NCBI RefSeq assembly: GCF_029917005.1 | Contig: NZ_CP123967.1 | Span: 1,240,001 to 1,304,000, forward strand | DNA: 64,000 nucleotides | Direction: 5' to 3' | From: Tessaracoccus lacteus | GTDB lineage: Bacteria > Actinomycetota > Actinomycetes > Propionibacteriales > Propionibacteriaceae | Part shown: piece by piece, positions 1-8,473 of the stretch | Position numbering within the stretch: the stretch's first letter is position 1 | How the letters are laid out: every line of letters starts with the position of its first letter | Notes under the pieces: model-generated | What the model was told of the DNA's origin: nothing | What the model saw: the letters and a program-made list of their open reading frames with translations, nothing else | Database searches by the model: none | Translations under genes and position numbers: made by a program

Positions 1-288
1 GGACGCGCCGCCGTGACCCTCCAACAGGAGACGGGCCTGGAGCACGTCGTCGGCCTCGCCGGCGGCGACCGGCACGACGAGGGCGCCGCGCTTCGGGTAA
101 AGCTGGAGCCATCCCTCCGATTCAAGGCGGAGGAATGCCTCGCGCACGGGCGTGCGGCTGACCCCGAGCTCCGAGGCCACCTCGCCCTCGCTGAGCATGG
201 TGCCTCCCGCCAGTTCCGAGCGCAGGATCTGGTCCTTCACGTAGCGGTAGGCGGTCTGGGCTGCTGAGGGGGTCGCTGCAATGGACAC
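1..288 (-). CDS. GntR-family transcriptional regulator, FCD type (3' end outside window)
   Basis: The minus-strand frame opens with GTG at 288, preceded by a good ribosome-binding site (TTGGAGGC), and runs off the left edge after 96 codons. Residues about 10-75 form a GntR winged helix-turn-helix: a YVKDQIL helix, then ASELGVSRTPVREAFLRLE, then the wing around LYPKRGALVVP. The next residues (GEADDVLQARLLLEG) look like the start of an FCD ligand-binding domain, so the full protein would be about 220 residues. Such proteins repress metabolic genes and are released by small carboxylates or sugars; the effector cannot be read here. A perfect palindrome 26 bp upstream of the start is a likely autoregulatory operator. 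Divergent from comEA. Confidence 0.85.
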   Translation of the reverse strand, partial: MSIAATPSAAQTAYRYVKDQILRSELAGGTMLSEGEVASELGVSRTPVREAFLRLESEGWLQLYPKRGALVVPVAAGEADDVLQARLLLEGHGGAS

Positions 289-313
289 GCCTCCAAGCTA
301 AACATGTATGGAA

Positions 314-325
314 CTTGTATACAAG
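314..325. promoter_or_regulatory. Putative GntR/FCD operator palindrome
   Basis: CTTGTATACAAG is a perfect 12-bp palindrome just upstream of the GntR gene. Its TTGTATACAA core fits the TNGTNNNACNA pattern reported for FadR/FCD-type operators. Autoregulation is inferred from position only. Confidence 0.5.
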
Positions 326-419
326 GTGAGGCGCCGCGTGACCACTTCCGGGCAGCCGACTTCTCCACAGGTGTCCCGGAGCCTGACGCATCGGGGGAGG
401 GATCGGCCATCACGGTCGC

Positions 420-1175
420 ATGGGACGAAGTGACGCAGAGGAGCTCATCCGCGCGCGGCTCGCGTACCTGGGCGCCGGGCGTCGCGGGCTGGGGGAGCCG
501 CGGCGTGGAGTCGTCGAAGACGCAGCGCCGACGTCGCCTCCGCAGACCTCGACCCCGGCAGCGCCAGGGTCGCCACGGTTCCCGGTGCAGCTCCGCCACG
601 TGGCCGTCGTCGCGCTGCTTGTCCTGGTCGGTATCGGGGTCAGCCTCGCGACGCTCGGCCGCAGCTCGGCCACCGAGGTCCCGGTGGAGCCGGTCGTCGT
701 GACGAGCGGGTCGCCGGTCGCTCCGACCCCCTCCGCGGCCGGGGCGTCGTCGGCCCCGCTGCGGGTGCACGTGGCCGGTGAGGTCCGCAGCCCCGGCGTC
801 GTGCTCGTCAGTCCTGGCGCGATCGTGCTGGACGCGATCGAGGCCGCCGGAGGCCTGACGAAGGAGGCCGATCCTGCGCTGCTCAACCTGGCGGCGCGGG
901 TCGCGGACGGCGTGCAGATCGTCGTGGGCAGCAGCCGGAGTCCCGCGGGGGAGATCGTGGGCGAGGCCACCGCCACCCAGGGGATGCTGGTGAACCTCAA
1001 CACCGCCACCGCCGCGCAGCTCGAGGAACTGCCCGGGGTGGGACCCGTGACCGCCGCGGCGATCATCGCGTGGCGCGAGGAGAGCGGCCCGTTCAGTGCG
1101 GTCGACGATCTGCAGGAGGTCAGCGGCATCGGGCCGAAGACGTACGAGCAGCTCAGGGAACTCGTGACGATATGA
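420..1175 (+). CDS. comEA: ComEA-family competence DNA-binding protein
   Basis: Protein of 251 residues. Residues 1-60 are cytoplasmic and proline-rich. Residues 61-79 form one membrane helix (VAVVALLVLVGIGVSLATL). An SLBB domain follows at about 114-170 (LRVHVAGEVRSPGVV), and residues 191-251 hold the double helix-hairpin-helix DNA-binding domain (VNLNTATAAQLEELPGVGP and SGIGPKTYEQL). In the ComEA family the helix-hairpin-helix domain binds double-stranded DNA outside the membrane and hands it to the ComEC channel. The stop overlaps the comEC start as ATGA, so the two are translationally coupled. ATG 420 has only a distant purine stretch (GGGGGAGGG about 20 nt upstream), so the exact start is less sure than the identity. 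Confidence 0.92.
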   Translation: MGRSDAEELIRARLAYLGAGRRGLGEPRRGVVEDAAPTSPPQTSTPAAPGSPRFPVQLRHVAVVALLVLVGIGVSLATLGRSSATEVPVEPVVVTSGSPVAPTPSAAGASSAPLRVHVAGEVRSPGVVLVSPGAIVLDAIEAAGGLTKEADPALLNLAARVADGVQIVVGSSRSPAGEIVGEATATQGMLVNLNTATAAQLEELPGVGPVTAAAIIAWREESGPFSAVDDLQEVSGIGPKTYEQLRELVTI

Positions 1176-3484
1176 GCGCCACGCATGACCTGAGGCTGGT
1201 GCCGGTCGCGGCCGTGACCTGGGTCGGCGCCTGGGTCGGCGTCTCCGGATGGCGTCCCGAGCCCCAGGTGCTGCTTCCGCTGACCGCGGCGCTGGTGCTC
1301 GCGATGGTCGTGGCGGCGCGGGCAGGGCGGTGGTGGCTCGCGGTGTGCCTGCTGGTACTCACCTCCTCCTCGCTTGCGGCGGGGGCCCTCTCCTGGCAGC
1401 GCCACGGGTCGCCGGTGGCCGAACTCGCGGCGGCCGGGCGGGTCGGCACGGTGGAGTTCGTGGTGCGGGCGCTCCCACATCAGGGTGCGAGGGCGGTGGC
1501 GGTCGACGCCGATTTCGCGGAGGTCCAGGCCCGGGGCGTGAGGGTCGAGGGGTCGGTGCCTGTGGTGCTGCTGGGCTCGGGCGACCGGGCCGACGATCTG
1601 CTGGCGCTCCGGGTGGGCGCCAGGTACCGCGCGGTCGCGCGGCTCGGCGCCGCCGAGTTGTCCGATCGCGAGGCGGCCGTCGTGAGCCTCCGCGCGGCCC
1701 CGGAGGAGCTCGCGGGGCCGGGGTCCACGGATGCCTGGGCGGCCAGCCTGCGGGAGGGGCTGCGCTCCGCGATGAGTCACTCCCCGCCGGACCAGGCCGC
1801 CATCGTCCCCTCGCTGGTGGTCGGCGACACCAGGGCGGTGGGCGAGGAGCTGCGGGAGGACTTCCGGGCCACGGGGTTGACGCACCTGATGGCCGTCTCG
1901 GGGGCGAACCTGTCCCTGATGCTGGGGGCGCTCCTGGCCGCGGCCAGGGTCTGCGGGGTGCGAGGGTGGGGCCTGCGGGGCCTCGCGGTCGCCGGCGTCG
2001 CCGCGTTCATCGTGCTGTGCGGCAGTGAACCCTCGGTGCTCAGGGCGGCGGCGATGGGGCTGATCGCGCTGGCGGGGATCGGCGCGGGGCGCGGTCGACG
2101 CAGCCTGCGGGCACTGTGTCTCGCAGTGTGCGTCCTGCTGTGGCTGGACCCGTGGCTGGCGTCGTCGGCGGCGTTCGCGTTGTCCGTGCTGGCCTGCGCG
2201 GGGATCGTGCTCATCGGCCCCTTCCTGCTCGCCTCCCTGACGCGTTGGCTGCCCGCCTGGCTCGCGGAGTCGTTGGCGGTGCCCATCGCGGCCCAGCTGG
2301 CGACCCAGCCGATCGTGACGGGGATCAGCGACCGGGTCTCCGTCGTCGGTGTGCTCGCCAACGTCCTGGCCGGCCCGTTCGTCGGACCGACCACCGTGCT
2401 GGGCTTCCTGGCGGCCTTCCTGAGCCCGCTGGGGATGCCCGCTGTGCCGCCGGCCTGGCTTGCCGGGTGGTGTGCCCAGCCGATCCTGTGGCTGGCCGGA
2501 GGCGGCGCAGCGCTGCCGAGTGCCTCCTGGGAATGGCCGGCGACGACATCGGGACTGCTGCTCGTGGCTCTGGGCTCCGCCGCGCTGGGTTGCCTGCTGG
2601 TGGCCGCCCTGCGGAGCCCGTGGGGCGGAGCTGCCTTCGCGGCGCTCCTCGTGTCCGCGTGCCTCGTCCGACCGGTGCCGCTCGGTTGGCCGGGGGAGTG
2701 GGGCGCGGTGTTCTGCGATGTCGGCCAAGGCGACGCCACGCTCATCAGGGCCGGGCCCCGGGCTGCGGTGGTGATCGACGCCGGGCCGGAGCCCGCGCCT
2801 GCGCTGACGTGCCTGGACGCGGCGGGGATCGACGCGGTTCCTCTGCTCGTGCTGACGCACTATCACGCCGACCACGTCGGCGGCGCGACGGAGATCATCG
2901 CGCGCTTCAGGCCGGGGCTCGTCCTCGTGCGCGGCGGTGCCGTGCCCGCCTGGCTGAACGCCGCGGCCGGTGCGGTCGGGGCCACCGTGCGCTCCACCGT
3001 TCCGGGCGAGTCGATCGTCGTGGGCGATGCCACCTGGACGACCGTCTCCACCGGGCAGGCCCCACCCGGGCCCGGGGCCGCGGAAGAGGGGGAGGGGAGC
3101 GCGGAGAACGACGCGTCGGTCGTCGCCGTGGCGGAGTCCGGCGGGCTGAGGGTGGTGCTGCCCGGCGATGCGGAGCCCGCTGGTCAGGCGTCGGCGCTGC
3201 GCGGTGCGGCGCGACTGGGGATCAGCCTGTCGGCCGGCGTCCTCAAGCTGCCCCATCACGGGTCGGCGCGCCAGGAGCCCCGGTTCTTCGCGGCCACGGG
3301 AGCCAGTCTTGCGGTGGCGAGCGCCGGTCGCGACAACGACTACGGCCACCCGGCCGAGGCGGCCCTCGAGCTCAGCATCCGGCTCGGCATGACGGTCGCG
3401 CGCACCGACGAGCAGGGCTCCGTCGCTGTCGCCCTGGATGAGGCTCGACTCGTCGTGCGGGCCGCGCGCTCCCCCCGGGGGTAG
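1172..3484 (+). CDS. comEC: ComEC/Rec2-family DNA-uptake channel
   Basis: ATG at 1172 overlaps the comEA stop and gives 770 residues, normal for ComEC. The N-terminal part has several membrane helices and a soluble DUF4131-like segment. The middle is the multi-helix Competence domain, starting near MAVSGANLSLMLGALLA. The C-terminal third is a metallo-beta-lactamase-like domain with THYHADHVGG; the metal ligands H563, H565, D567 and H568 are visible, followed later by LPGDAE and LPHHGS. ComEC forms the inner-membrane pore for single-stranded DNA uptake, and the MBL domain is proposed to degrade the non-transported strand. Usually followed by holA in actinobacteria; here about 6 kb of accessory genes intervene. 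Natural competence itself is not shown, since no comG-like genes are in the window. Confidence 0.93.
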   Translation: MSATHDLRLVPVAAVTWVGAWVGVSGWRPEPQVLLPLTAALVLAMVVAARAGRWWLAVCLLVLTSSSLAAGALSWQRHGSPVAELAAAGRVGTVEFVVRALPHQGARAVAVDADFAEVQARGVRVEGSVPVVLLGSGDRADDLLALRVGARYRAVARLGAAELSDREAAVVSLRAAPEELAGPGSTDAWAASLREGLRSAMSHSPPDQAAIVPSLVVGDTRAVGEELREDFRATGLTHLMAVSGANLSLMLGALLAAARVCGVRGWGLRGLAVAGVAAFIVLCGSEPSVLRAAAMGLIALAGIGAGRGRRSLRALCLAVCVLLWLDPWLASSAAFALSVLACAGIVLIGPFLLASLTRWLPAWLAESLAVPIAAQLATQPIVTGISDRVSVVGVLANVLAGPFVGPTTVLGFLAAFLSPLGMPAVPPAWLAGWCAQPILWLAGGGAALPSASWEWPATTSGLLLVALGSAALGCLLVAALRSPWGGAAFAALLVSACLVRPVPLGWPGEWGAVFCDVGQGDATLIRAGPRAAVVIDAGPEPAPALTCLDAAGIDAVPLLVLTHYHADHVGGATEIIARFRPGLVLVRGGAVPAWLNAAAGAVGATVRSTVPGESIVVGDATWTTVSTGQAPPGPGAAEEGEGSAENDASVVAVAESGGLRVVLPGDAEPAGQASALRGAARLGISLSAGVLKLPHHGSARQEPRFFAATGASLAVASAGRDNDYGHPAEAALELSIRLGMTVARTDEQGSVAVALDEARLVVRAARSPRG

Positions 3485-3500
3485 TCCGCCGGTCTGATTC

Positions 3501-3515
3501 ACTACGCTTCGTAGT
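3501..3515. promoter_or_regulatory. Inverted repeat upstream of the activase-like gene
   Basis: ACTACG-CTT-CGTAGT is a perfect 6-bp inverted repeat around a 3-bp centre, in the 74-bp gap before the 1,442-residue gene. It is short for a terminator and has no T-run. It could be an operator, perhaps for the TetR protein encoded at 7877-8470, but that link is inference. Confidence 0.35.
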
Positions 3516-3558
3516 AGTATTGCACTAAACAGAACGAGTGTTTTGCTTGGAGGGGTGT

Positions 3559-6500
3559 ATGAGCGACCTTGGTCTCGATATCGGGTCCACGACGGTCAAG
3601 GCCGCTGTCATGGACGGAGAGCGTCTCGTGTTCAGCGCCTACCGGCGCCACAACGCCGACGCCCGTGGCGCGCTGCGCGACCTCCTCCACGACATCGACG
3701 AGGCCCTGCCGGGGCGGGAGTTCCGCTGCCACGTCACCGGATCTGCGGGTCTCGGCGTCGCCGACCTGATGGGCGTCGGCTTCGTCCAGGAGGTCATCGC
3801 CTCGACCGAGGCCATCGAGAGGTTCAACCCGACCGCGGATGTCGTGATCGAGCTCGGCGGCGAGGACGCGAAGATCACCTACCTCCATCCCGTCGTCGAG
3901 CAGCGCATGAACGGCACCTGCGCCGGTGGTACCGGCGCCTTCATCGACCAGATGGCGACGCTGCTGCACACCGACGCCGGCGGCCTCGACGAGCTCGCGT
4001 CCCGGTACCAGAACCTCTACCCGATCGCTTCGCGGTGCGGGGTGTTCGCCAAGTCCGACCTGCAGCCGCTGCTGAACCAGGGCGCCCCGCACACGGACCT
4101 GGCGGCCTCGGTCTTCCAGGCCGTCGCGACCCAGACCATCGCCGGCCTGGCCTGCGGCAACCCCATCCGCGGCAACCTCGTGTTCCTCGGCGGGCCACTG
4201 CACTTCCTGCCCCAGCTCCGCGCGGCCTATGAGCGCGCGCTCGGCGATCACGTCACGTCGTTCACCACCCCGGCGGACGCCCATCTCTACGTCGCCATGG
4301 GGGCCGCACTGGTGGCGGGTCAGCAGACCGAGACACCGCGCCACCGTCTCACCGACCTTGCGGACGGGCTGCGTCAGCGCACCCTGATCCCCCTGGCGAC
4401 CACGAGGCTGCGGCCTCTGTTCCTCGACGACCAGGAGCGCGAGGAGTTCCTGACACGCCACGCCCGCGCCACCGTCCCGCGCCGGGAGCTGTCCGAGGCG
4501 AGCGGGCCGGTCTTCCTCGGCATCGACGCCGGCTCCACGACGGTCAAGGCCGTCGTGACCACCGCCGACGGCGAACTCCTCTTCACGCACTACCAGGGCA
4601 GCAACGACCCGGTCTCCGTAGCCTCGGCCATCCTGCGCACCGTCTGGGAGGCGCTCCCCGAGACCGCCTACCTTGCCCGCGCCTGCGTCACCGGCTACGG
4701 GGAGGGCCTCGTCAGGGCCGCGCTCCGCCTCGACGACGGCGAGATCGAGACCATGGCGCACTACCGGGCCGCCGAGCACCTCGCGCCCGGCGTCACCTCG
4801 GTGATCGACATCGGCGGCCAGGACATGAAGTACCTGCGGATCCGCCGCGGCGCGGTCGACTCCATCGCCGTCAACGAGGCATGCTCGTCCGGCTGCGGGT
4901 CCTTCCTGCAGACCTTCGCCGCCACGCTGGGCACCGACATCCAGAGCTTCGCCGCCCAGGCGCTGACCTCCACGGCACCGGTTGACCTCGGCACCCGGTG
5001 CACCGTCTTCATGAACAGCTCGGTGAAGCAGGCCCAGCGCGAGGGCGCGTCGCCCGCCGACATCGCCGCAGGCCTCTCCTACTCCGTCATTCGCAACGCC
5101 CTCTACAAGGTCATCAAGCTGAAGGACGCGTCCCAGTTGGGGGAGCGCGTCGTGGTGCAGGGCGGAACCTTCCTCAACGATGCCGTGCTGCGTGCCTTCG
5201 AGCTGCTCACCGGGGTCGAGGTCGTCCGGCCAGACGTCGCGGGACTGATGGGCGCCTACGGGGCTGCGCTGACCGCCCGCCGGAACTGGGGACAGGGAGA
5301 ACGGTCGCAGGCCCTCGACCTCGACGAACTCGACGCGCTGCGGGTCGACACCTCCATGGACGTCTGCCGGCTGTGCCAGAATCACTGCCAGCTGACCATC
5401 TCCCGGTTCTCCGACGGCACCCGCCACGTCTCCGGCAACCGCTGCGAGCGCGGCGCCAGCACCGAGAAGGTGCCGCCGAAGTCCGAGCTGCCCAACCTGT
5501 ACGACTACAAGTACCGCCGCATCTTCGGCTACCGCAGGCTCACCGCGGAGAAGGCCACGCGTGGCGACATCGGCATCCCCCGCGTGCTGAACATGTACGA
5601 GAACTACCCCTTGTGGTTCACGGTGCTCACGAAGCTCGGTTTCCGCGTGATGATCTCGGGCCGGTCCAACCATGAGCTGTTCGAGCGCGGCATGGACTCC
5701 ATCGTCTCCGAGAACATCTGCTACCCCGCCAAGCTCGCGCACGGACACGTTGAATCGCTGCTGGACAAGGGTGTCGACACAATCTTCCTGCCCTGCGTGC
5801 CGATCGAGGCCAAGGAGGTCGACGGCGCGGACAACCACTTCAACTGCCCCGTCGTCGCCTTCTACCCGCAGGTGCTCGGCAAGAACGTGGCCCGGCTGCG
5901 GGAGCAGGGCGTGCGCTATCTCGCCCCGATGCTGAGCCTCGACGACCCCGCCAAGCTGGCCACCCGGCTCGTGGAGGTCTTCGCCGACTGGAACGTGACG
6001 CCGGAGGAGGCAACCGCGGCGGTCGAGGCGGGCTTCGCCGAGGACGCGGCGGCCAAGGCCGACGTGCGCGCCGAGGGCCGCCGGGCGCTCGAGTACCTCG
6101 CGAAGCGTGGCCTGAAGGGCATCGTGCTCGCCGGTCGCCCCTATCACGTGGACCCTGAGGTCAACCACGGCATCCCGTCGCTCATCAACGGCCTCGGGAT
6201 GGGGGTGCTCACCGAGGACTCCATCCTCGACCCCACCGCGAGCGAGTTGGAGCGCCCGCTGCGGGTGCTGGATCAGTGGGCCTACCACACCCGCCTCTAC
6301 GAGGCCGCCGCGCGCGTCGCCACCCGGCCGGACCTGCACCTGGTGCAGCTCAACTCGTTCGGCTGCGGGGTGGACGCGATCACCACCGACCAGGTGGCGG
6401 AGATCCTCGAGCGCTCCGACGACCTGTACACGCTGCTGAAGATCGACGAGGTCTCGAACCTCGGCGCCGCCACCATCCGGCTGCGGTCCATGAAGGCGGC

Positions 6501-7887
6501 CGCCGCCGAGCGCCGCGGATCCGCGACCGTGGAGACCCACGACATCGACCGCACCCCGCCGCTGTTCACCCTTGAGGCCCGCCGCACGCACACCGTCTAT
6601 GCACCGCAGATGGCCCCGACCCACTTCCGGCTCATCGTGCCGGTGCTGAGGAAGGTGGGCATCAACGTCGAGCTGCTCGAGCATGCGAGCACCGAGGACG
6701 TCGAGGTCGGCCTGAAGTTCGTCAACAACGACGCCTGCTTCCCGGCGATCATGGTCGTCGGGCAGCTTGTGAACAAGATCCGCTCCGGCGAGGCGGATCC
6801 TGAGCGCTCGTCGGTGATCATCACGCAGACCGGCGGCATGTGCCGCGCCACCAACTATGTCGGGCTGCTGCGCAAGGCTCTGGCGGACGCGGGATACCCG
6901 CAGATCCCCGTGCTTGCCGTCAGCGTGCAGGGCCTCGAGGAGAGCCCGGGGTTCACGCTGAGCCCGTCGATGATCCATCCGCTCCTGCAGGCGCTGGTGC
7001 TCGGCGACCTGCTGCAGTCGCTGCTGCTGCGCGTGCGCCCGTACGAGGCGCTGGAGGGCAGCGCGAAGGAGCTCTACGGGCGCTGGGACCTGATCTGCCA
7101 GGAGTGGCTGCAGTTCTCCGGCCGCAGCGCGACGCTCGGACGGAGCGTCGGCTACTCGAAGCTGGTCCGGCTGATCGTGGGCGAGTTCGATGCGCTCCCG
7201 CTGACGGACGGCCCGCGGCGACCACGCGTCGGCATCGTCGGTGAGATCCTGGTGAAGTTCCACCCGGACGCGAACAACCACGTGGTCGACGTCGTCGAGG
7301 ATGAAGGGTGCGAGGCTGTGCTGCCTGGCATGCTGCCGTTCTTCCTGATGGGGATGTACTCGTCGAGGCACCGCTACGAGACGCTCGGCGTCGGAGGAAG
7401 CTCGCGACACCTCAAGGCGATGGCGACGTGGCTCGTGGAGCGCTACCAGGACCCGGTCCGGCGCGCGCTGGCCGCCACGGGTGGCAAGTTCGACGTGCCG
7501 GCGACGATGAAGGAGCTGGCGGGCAAGGCCGACGGCATCATCTCGCTCGGCACCCTGGCCGGCGAGGGCTGGCTGCTGACCGCCGAGATGGTCGAGCTGA
7601 TCGAGCTCGGTGCGCCCAACATCATCTGCGCGCAGCCGTTCGCCTGCCTGCCGAACCACGTCGTCGGTCGCGGCATGTTCGCCGAGCTGAGGCGTCAGCA
7701 CCCTCGGGCCAACGTGGTGAGCGTCGACTACGACCCCGGTGCCTCCGAGACCAACCAGCTCAACCGCATCAAGTTGATGATCGCCACCGCCCACAAGCAG
7801 GCGGCCAGGGCAGGGGACGGGTTCCGGCTCGGGGCGGCCACGCCCGTCTCCCCGGTCGACGTCTGGGAGGACTCACTCACCCGCTGA
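3559..7887 (+). CDS. Large double-activase protein of the 2-hydroxyacyl-CoA dehydratase activator family (BcrAD/BadFG + DUF2229)
   Basis: ATG 3559 follows a strong GGAGG; 1,442 residues. Two ASKHA ATPase domains come first: domain 1 at about 1-280 (phosphate loop DIGSTTVK from D7) and domain 2 at about 318-570 (DAGSTTVK from D323). Each keeps two cysteines 39 residues apart (C121/C160 and C442/C481), the same spacing as C127/C166 that hold the shared [4Fe-4S] cluster of HgdC. A cysteine cluster C603-x2-C606-x3-C610-x18-C629 follows, then a DUF2229/dehydratase-like half with conserved cysteines C721, C746, C1060, C1095, C1357 and C1363. The family is annotated as acyl-CoA dehydratase activase-related; activases use ATP to drive low-potential electron transfer. 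The real substrate is unknown. No hgdA/hgdB genes are nearby. Its last 11 bp overlap the convergent tetR. Confidence 0.85.
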   Translation: MSDLGLDIGSTTVKAAVMDGERLVFSAYRRHNADARGALRDLLHDIDEALPGREFRCHVTGSAGLGVADLMGVGFVQEVIASTEAIERFNPTADVVIELGGEDAKITYLHPVVEQRMNGTCAGGTGAFIDQMATLLHTDAGGLDELASRYQNLYPIASRCGVFAKSDLQPLLNQGAPHTDLAASVFQAVATQTIAGLACGNPIRGNLVFLGGPLHFLPQLRAAYERALGDHVTSFTTPADAHLYVAMGAALVAGQQTETPRHRLTDLADGLRQRTLIPLATTRLRPLFLDDQEREEFLTRHARATVPRRELSEASGPVFLGIDAGSTTVKAVVTTADGELLFTHYQGSNDPVSVASAILRTVWEALPETAYLARACVTGYGEGLVRAALRLDDGEIETMAHYRAAEHLAPGVTSVIDIGGQDMKYLRIRRGAVDSIAVNEACSSGCGSFLQTFAATLGTDIQSFAAQALTSTAPVDLGTRCTVFMNSSVKQAQREGASPADIAAGLSYSVIRNALYKVIKLKDASQLGERVVVQGGTFLNDAVLRAFELLTGVEVVRPDVAGLMGAYGAALTARRNWGQGERSQALDLDELDALRVDTSMDVCRLCQNHCQLTISRFSDGTRHVSGNRCERGASTEKVPPKSELPNLYDYKYRRIFGYRRLTAEKATRGDIGIPRVLNMYENYPLWFTVLTKLGFRVMISGRSNHELFERGMDSIVSENICYPAKLAHGHVESLLDKGVDTIFLPCVPIEAKEVDGADNHFNCPVVAFYPQVLGKNVARLREQGVRYLAPMLSLDDPAKLATRLVEVFADWNVTPEEATAAVEAGFAEDAAAKADVRAEGRRALEYLAKRGLKGIVLAGRPYHVDPEVNHGIPSLINGLGMGVLTEDSILDPTASELERPLRVLDQWAYHTRLYEAAARVATRPDLHLVQLNSFGCGVDAITTDQVAEILERSDDLYTLLKIDEVSNLGAATIRLRSMKAAAAERRGSATVETHDIDRTPPLFTLEARRTHTVYAPQMAPTHFRLIVPVLRKVGINVELLEHASTEDVEVGLKFVNNDACFPAIMVVGQLVNKIRSGEADPERSSVIITQTGGMCRATNYVGLLRKALADAGYPQIPVLAVSVQGLEESPGFTLSPSMIHPLLQALVLGDLLQSLLLRVRPYEALEGSAKELYGRWDLICQEWLQFSGRSATLGRSVGYSKLVRLIVGEFDALPLTDGPRRPRVGIVGEILVKFHPDANNHVVDVVEDEGCEAVLPGMLPFFLMGMYSSRHRYETLGVGGSSRHLKAMATWLVERYQDPVRRALAATGGKFDVPATMKELAGKADGIISLGTLAGEGWLLTAEMVELIELGAPNIICAQPFACLPNHVVGRGMFAELRRQHPRANVVSVDYDPGASETNQLNRIKLMIATAHKQAARAGDGFRLGAATPVSPVDVWEDSLTR

Positions 7888-8470
7888 CGGCGAGTCCGTT
7901 AACGACCGATCGGCGGAGCTCCTCGCGGTCGGCCCCCGGCTGCAGCACGATGCGCACGACGAACCCGTGCATCGCGGCCAGGACGACGCCCGCGGCGTCC
8001 CTGGCCCGGTCATCCGCGTCGGATCCGAAACGCTCCCGGCCCCAGGGGGCCAGCGCACCGACGACGACGTCGAGGAGGTCGGTGACCGCGTCGCTGGCCA
8101 GCCGCGCGAGCTCCTGCTCGAACGGGACCTGCGACCAGACCTGCAGCAGCAGGGAGGCCGTCGCCTCGAACGGCTCGTCCTGCTCGAGGAGCAGCTGGTC
8201 GAGCACCTGGGCAGGTGTCGGCCGGTCTCGGGAGTCCAGCCCGGCCTGCAGGGACTCCAACCGGGCGGTGAGCACCTCTGCGATGGCGTGGCGCAGCAGG
8301 GCCGCCTTGCTGTCGAAGTGCGAGTAGATAGACCCGGCGGACAGGCCGGACTCCGCGATGATGTCCGCCATCGACGTGCTGGCGAACCCGTCGCGCACGA
8401 AACAGCGCAGCGCCGCCGCCGCGATCTGGTCGCGCCGGTCGCGGCGCGTGTCGTCGGAGAGGCGGGGCAT
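7877..8470 (-). CDS. TetR/AcrR-family transcriptional regulator
   Basis: Protein of 197 residues. Residues about 10-60 form the TetR helix-turn-helix: RRDQIAAAALRCFVRDGF, then TSMADIIAESGLSAGSIYSHF, then SKAALLRHAI. The rest is a helical effector domain of normal length with no recognisable ligand signature. It lies 3 bp downstream of the oxidoreductase gene on the same strand, so the two are probably cotranscribed. Its 3' end overlaps the convergent activase-like gene by 11 bp. Effector and targets are unknown; candidates are its own operon and the inverted repeat at 3501-3515. Confidence 0.9.
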   Translation of the reverse strand: MPRLSDDTRRDRRDQIAAAALRCFVRDGFASTSMADIIAESGLSAGSIYSHFDSKAALLRHAIAEVLTARLESLQAGLDSRDRPTPAQVLDQLLLEQDEPFEATASLLLQVWSQVPFEQELARLASDAVTDLLDVVVGALAPWGRERFGSDADDRARDAAGVVLAAMHGFVVRIVLQPGADREELRRSVVNGLAVSG

Positions 8471-8473
8471 GGG

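Noticed and set aside
410-7794. Very long open frames antisense to comEC and the activase-like gene (about 1,030 and 1,430 codons)
   Set aside because: High-GC codon bias leaves antisense frames open. Their products are arginine/glycine/histidine-rich and match no family, while the plus-strand genes have clear domains.
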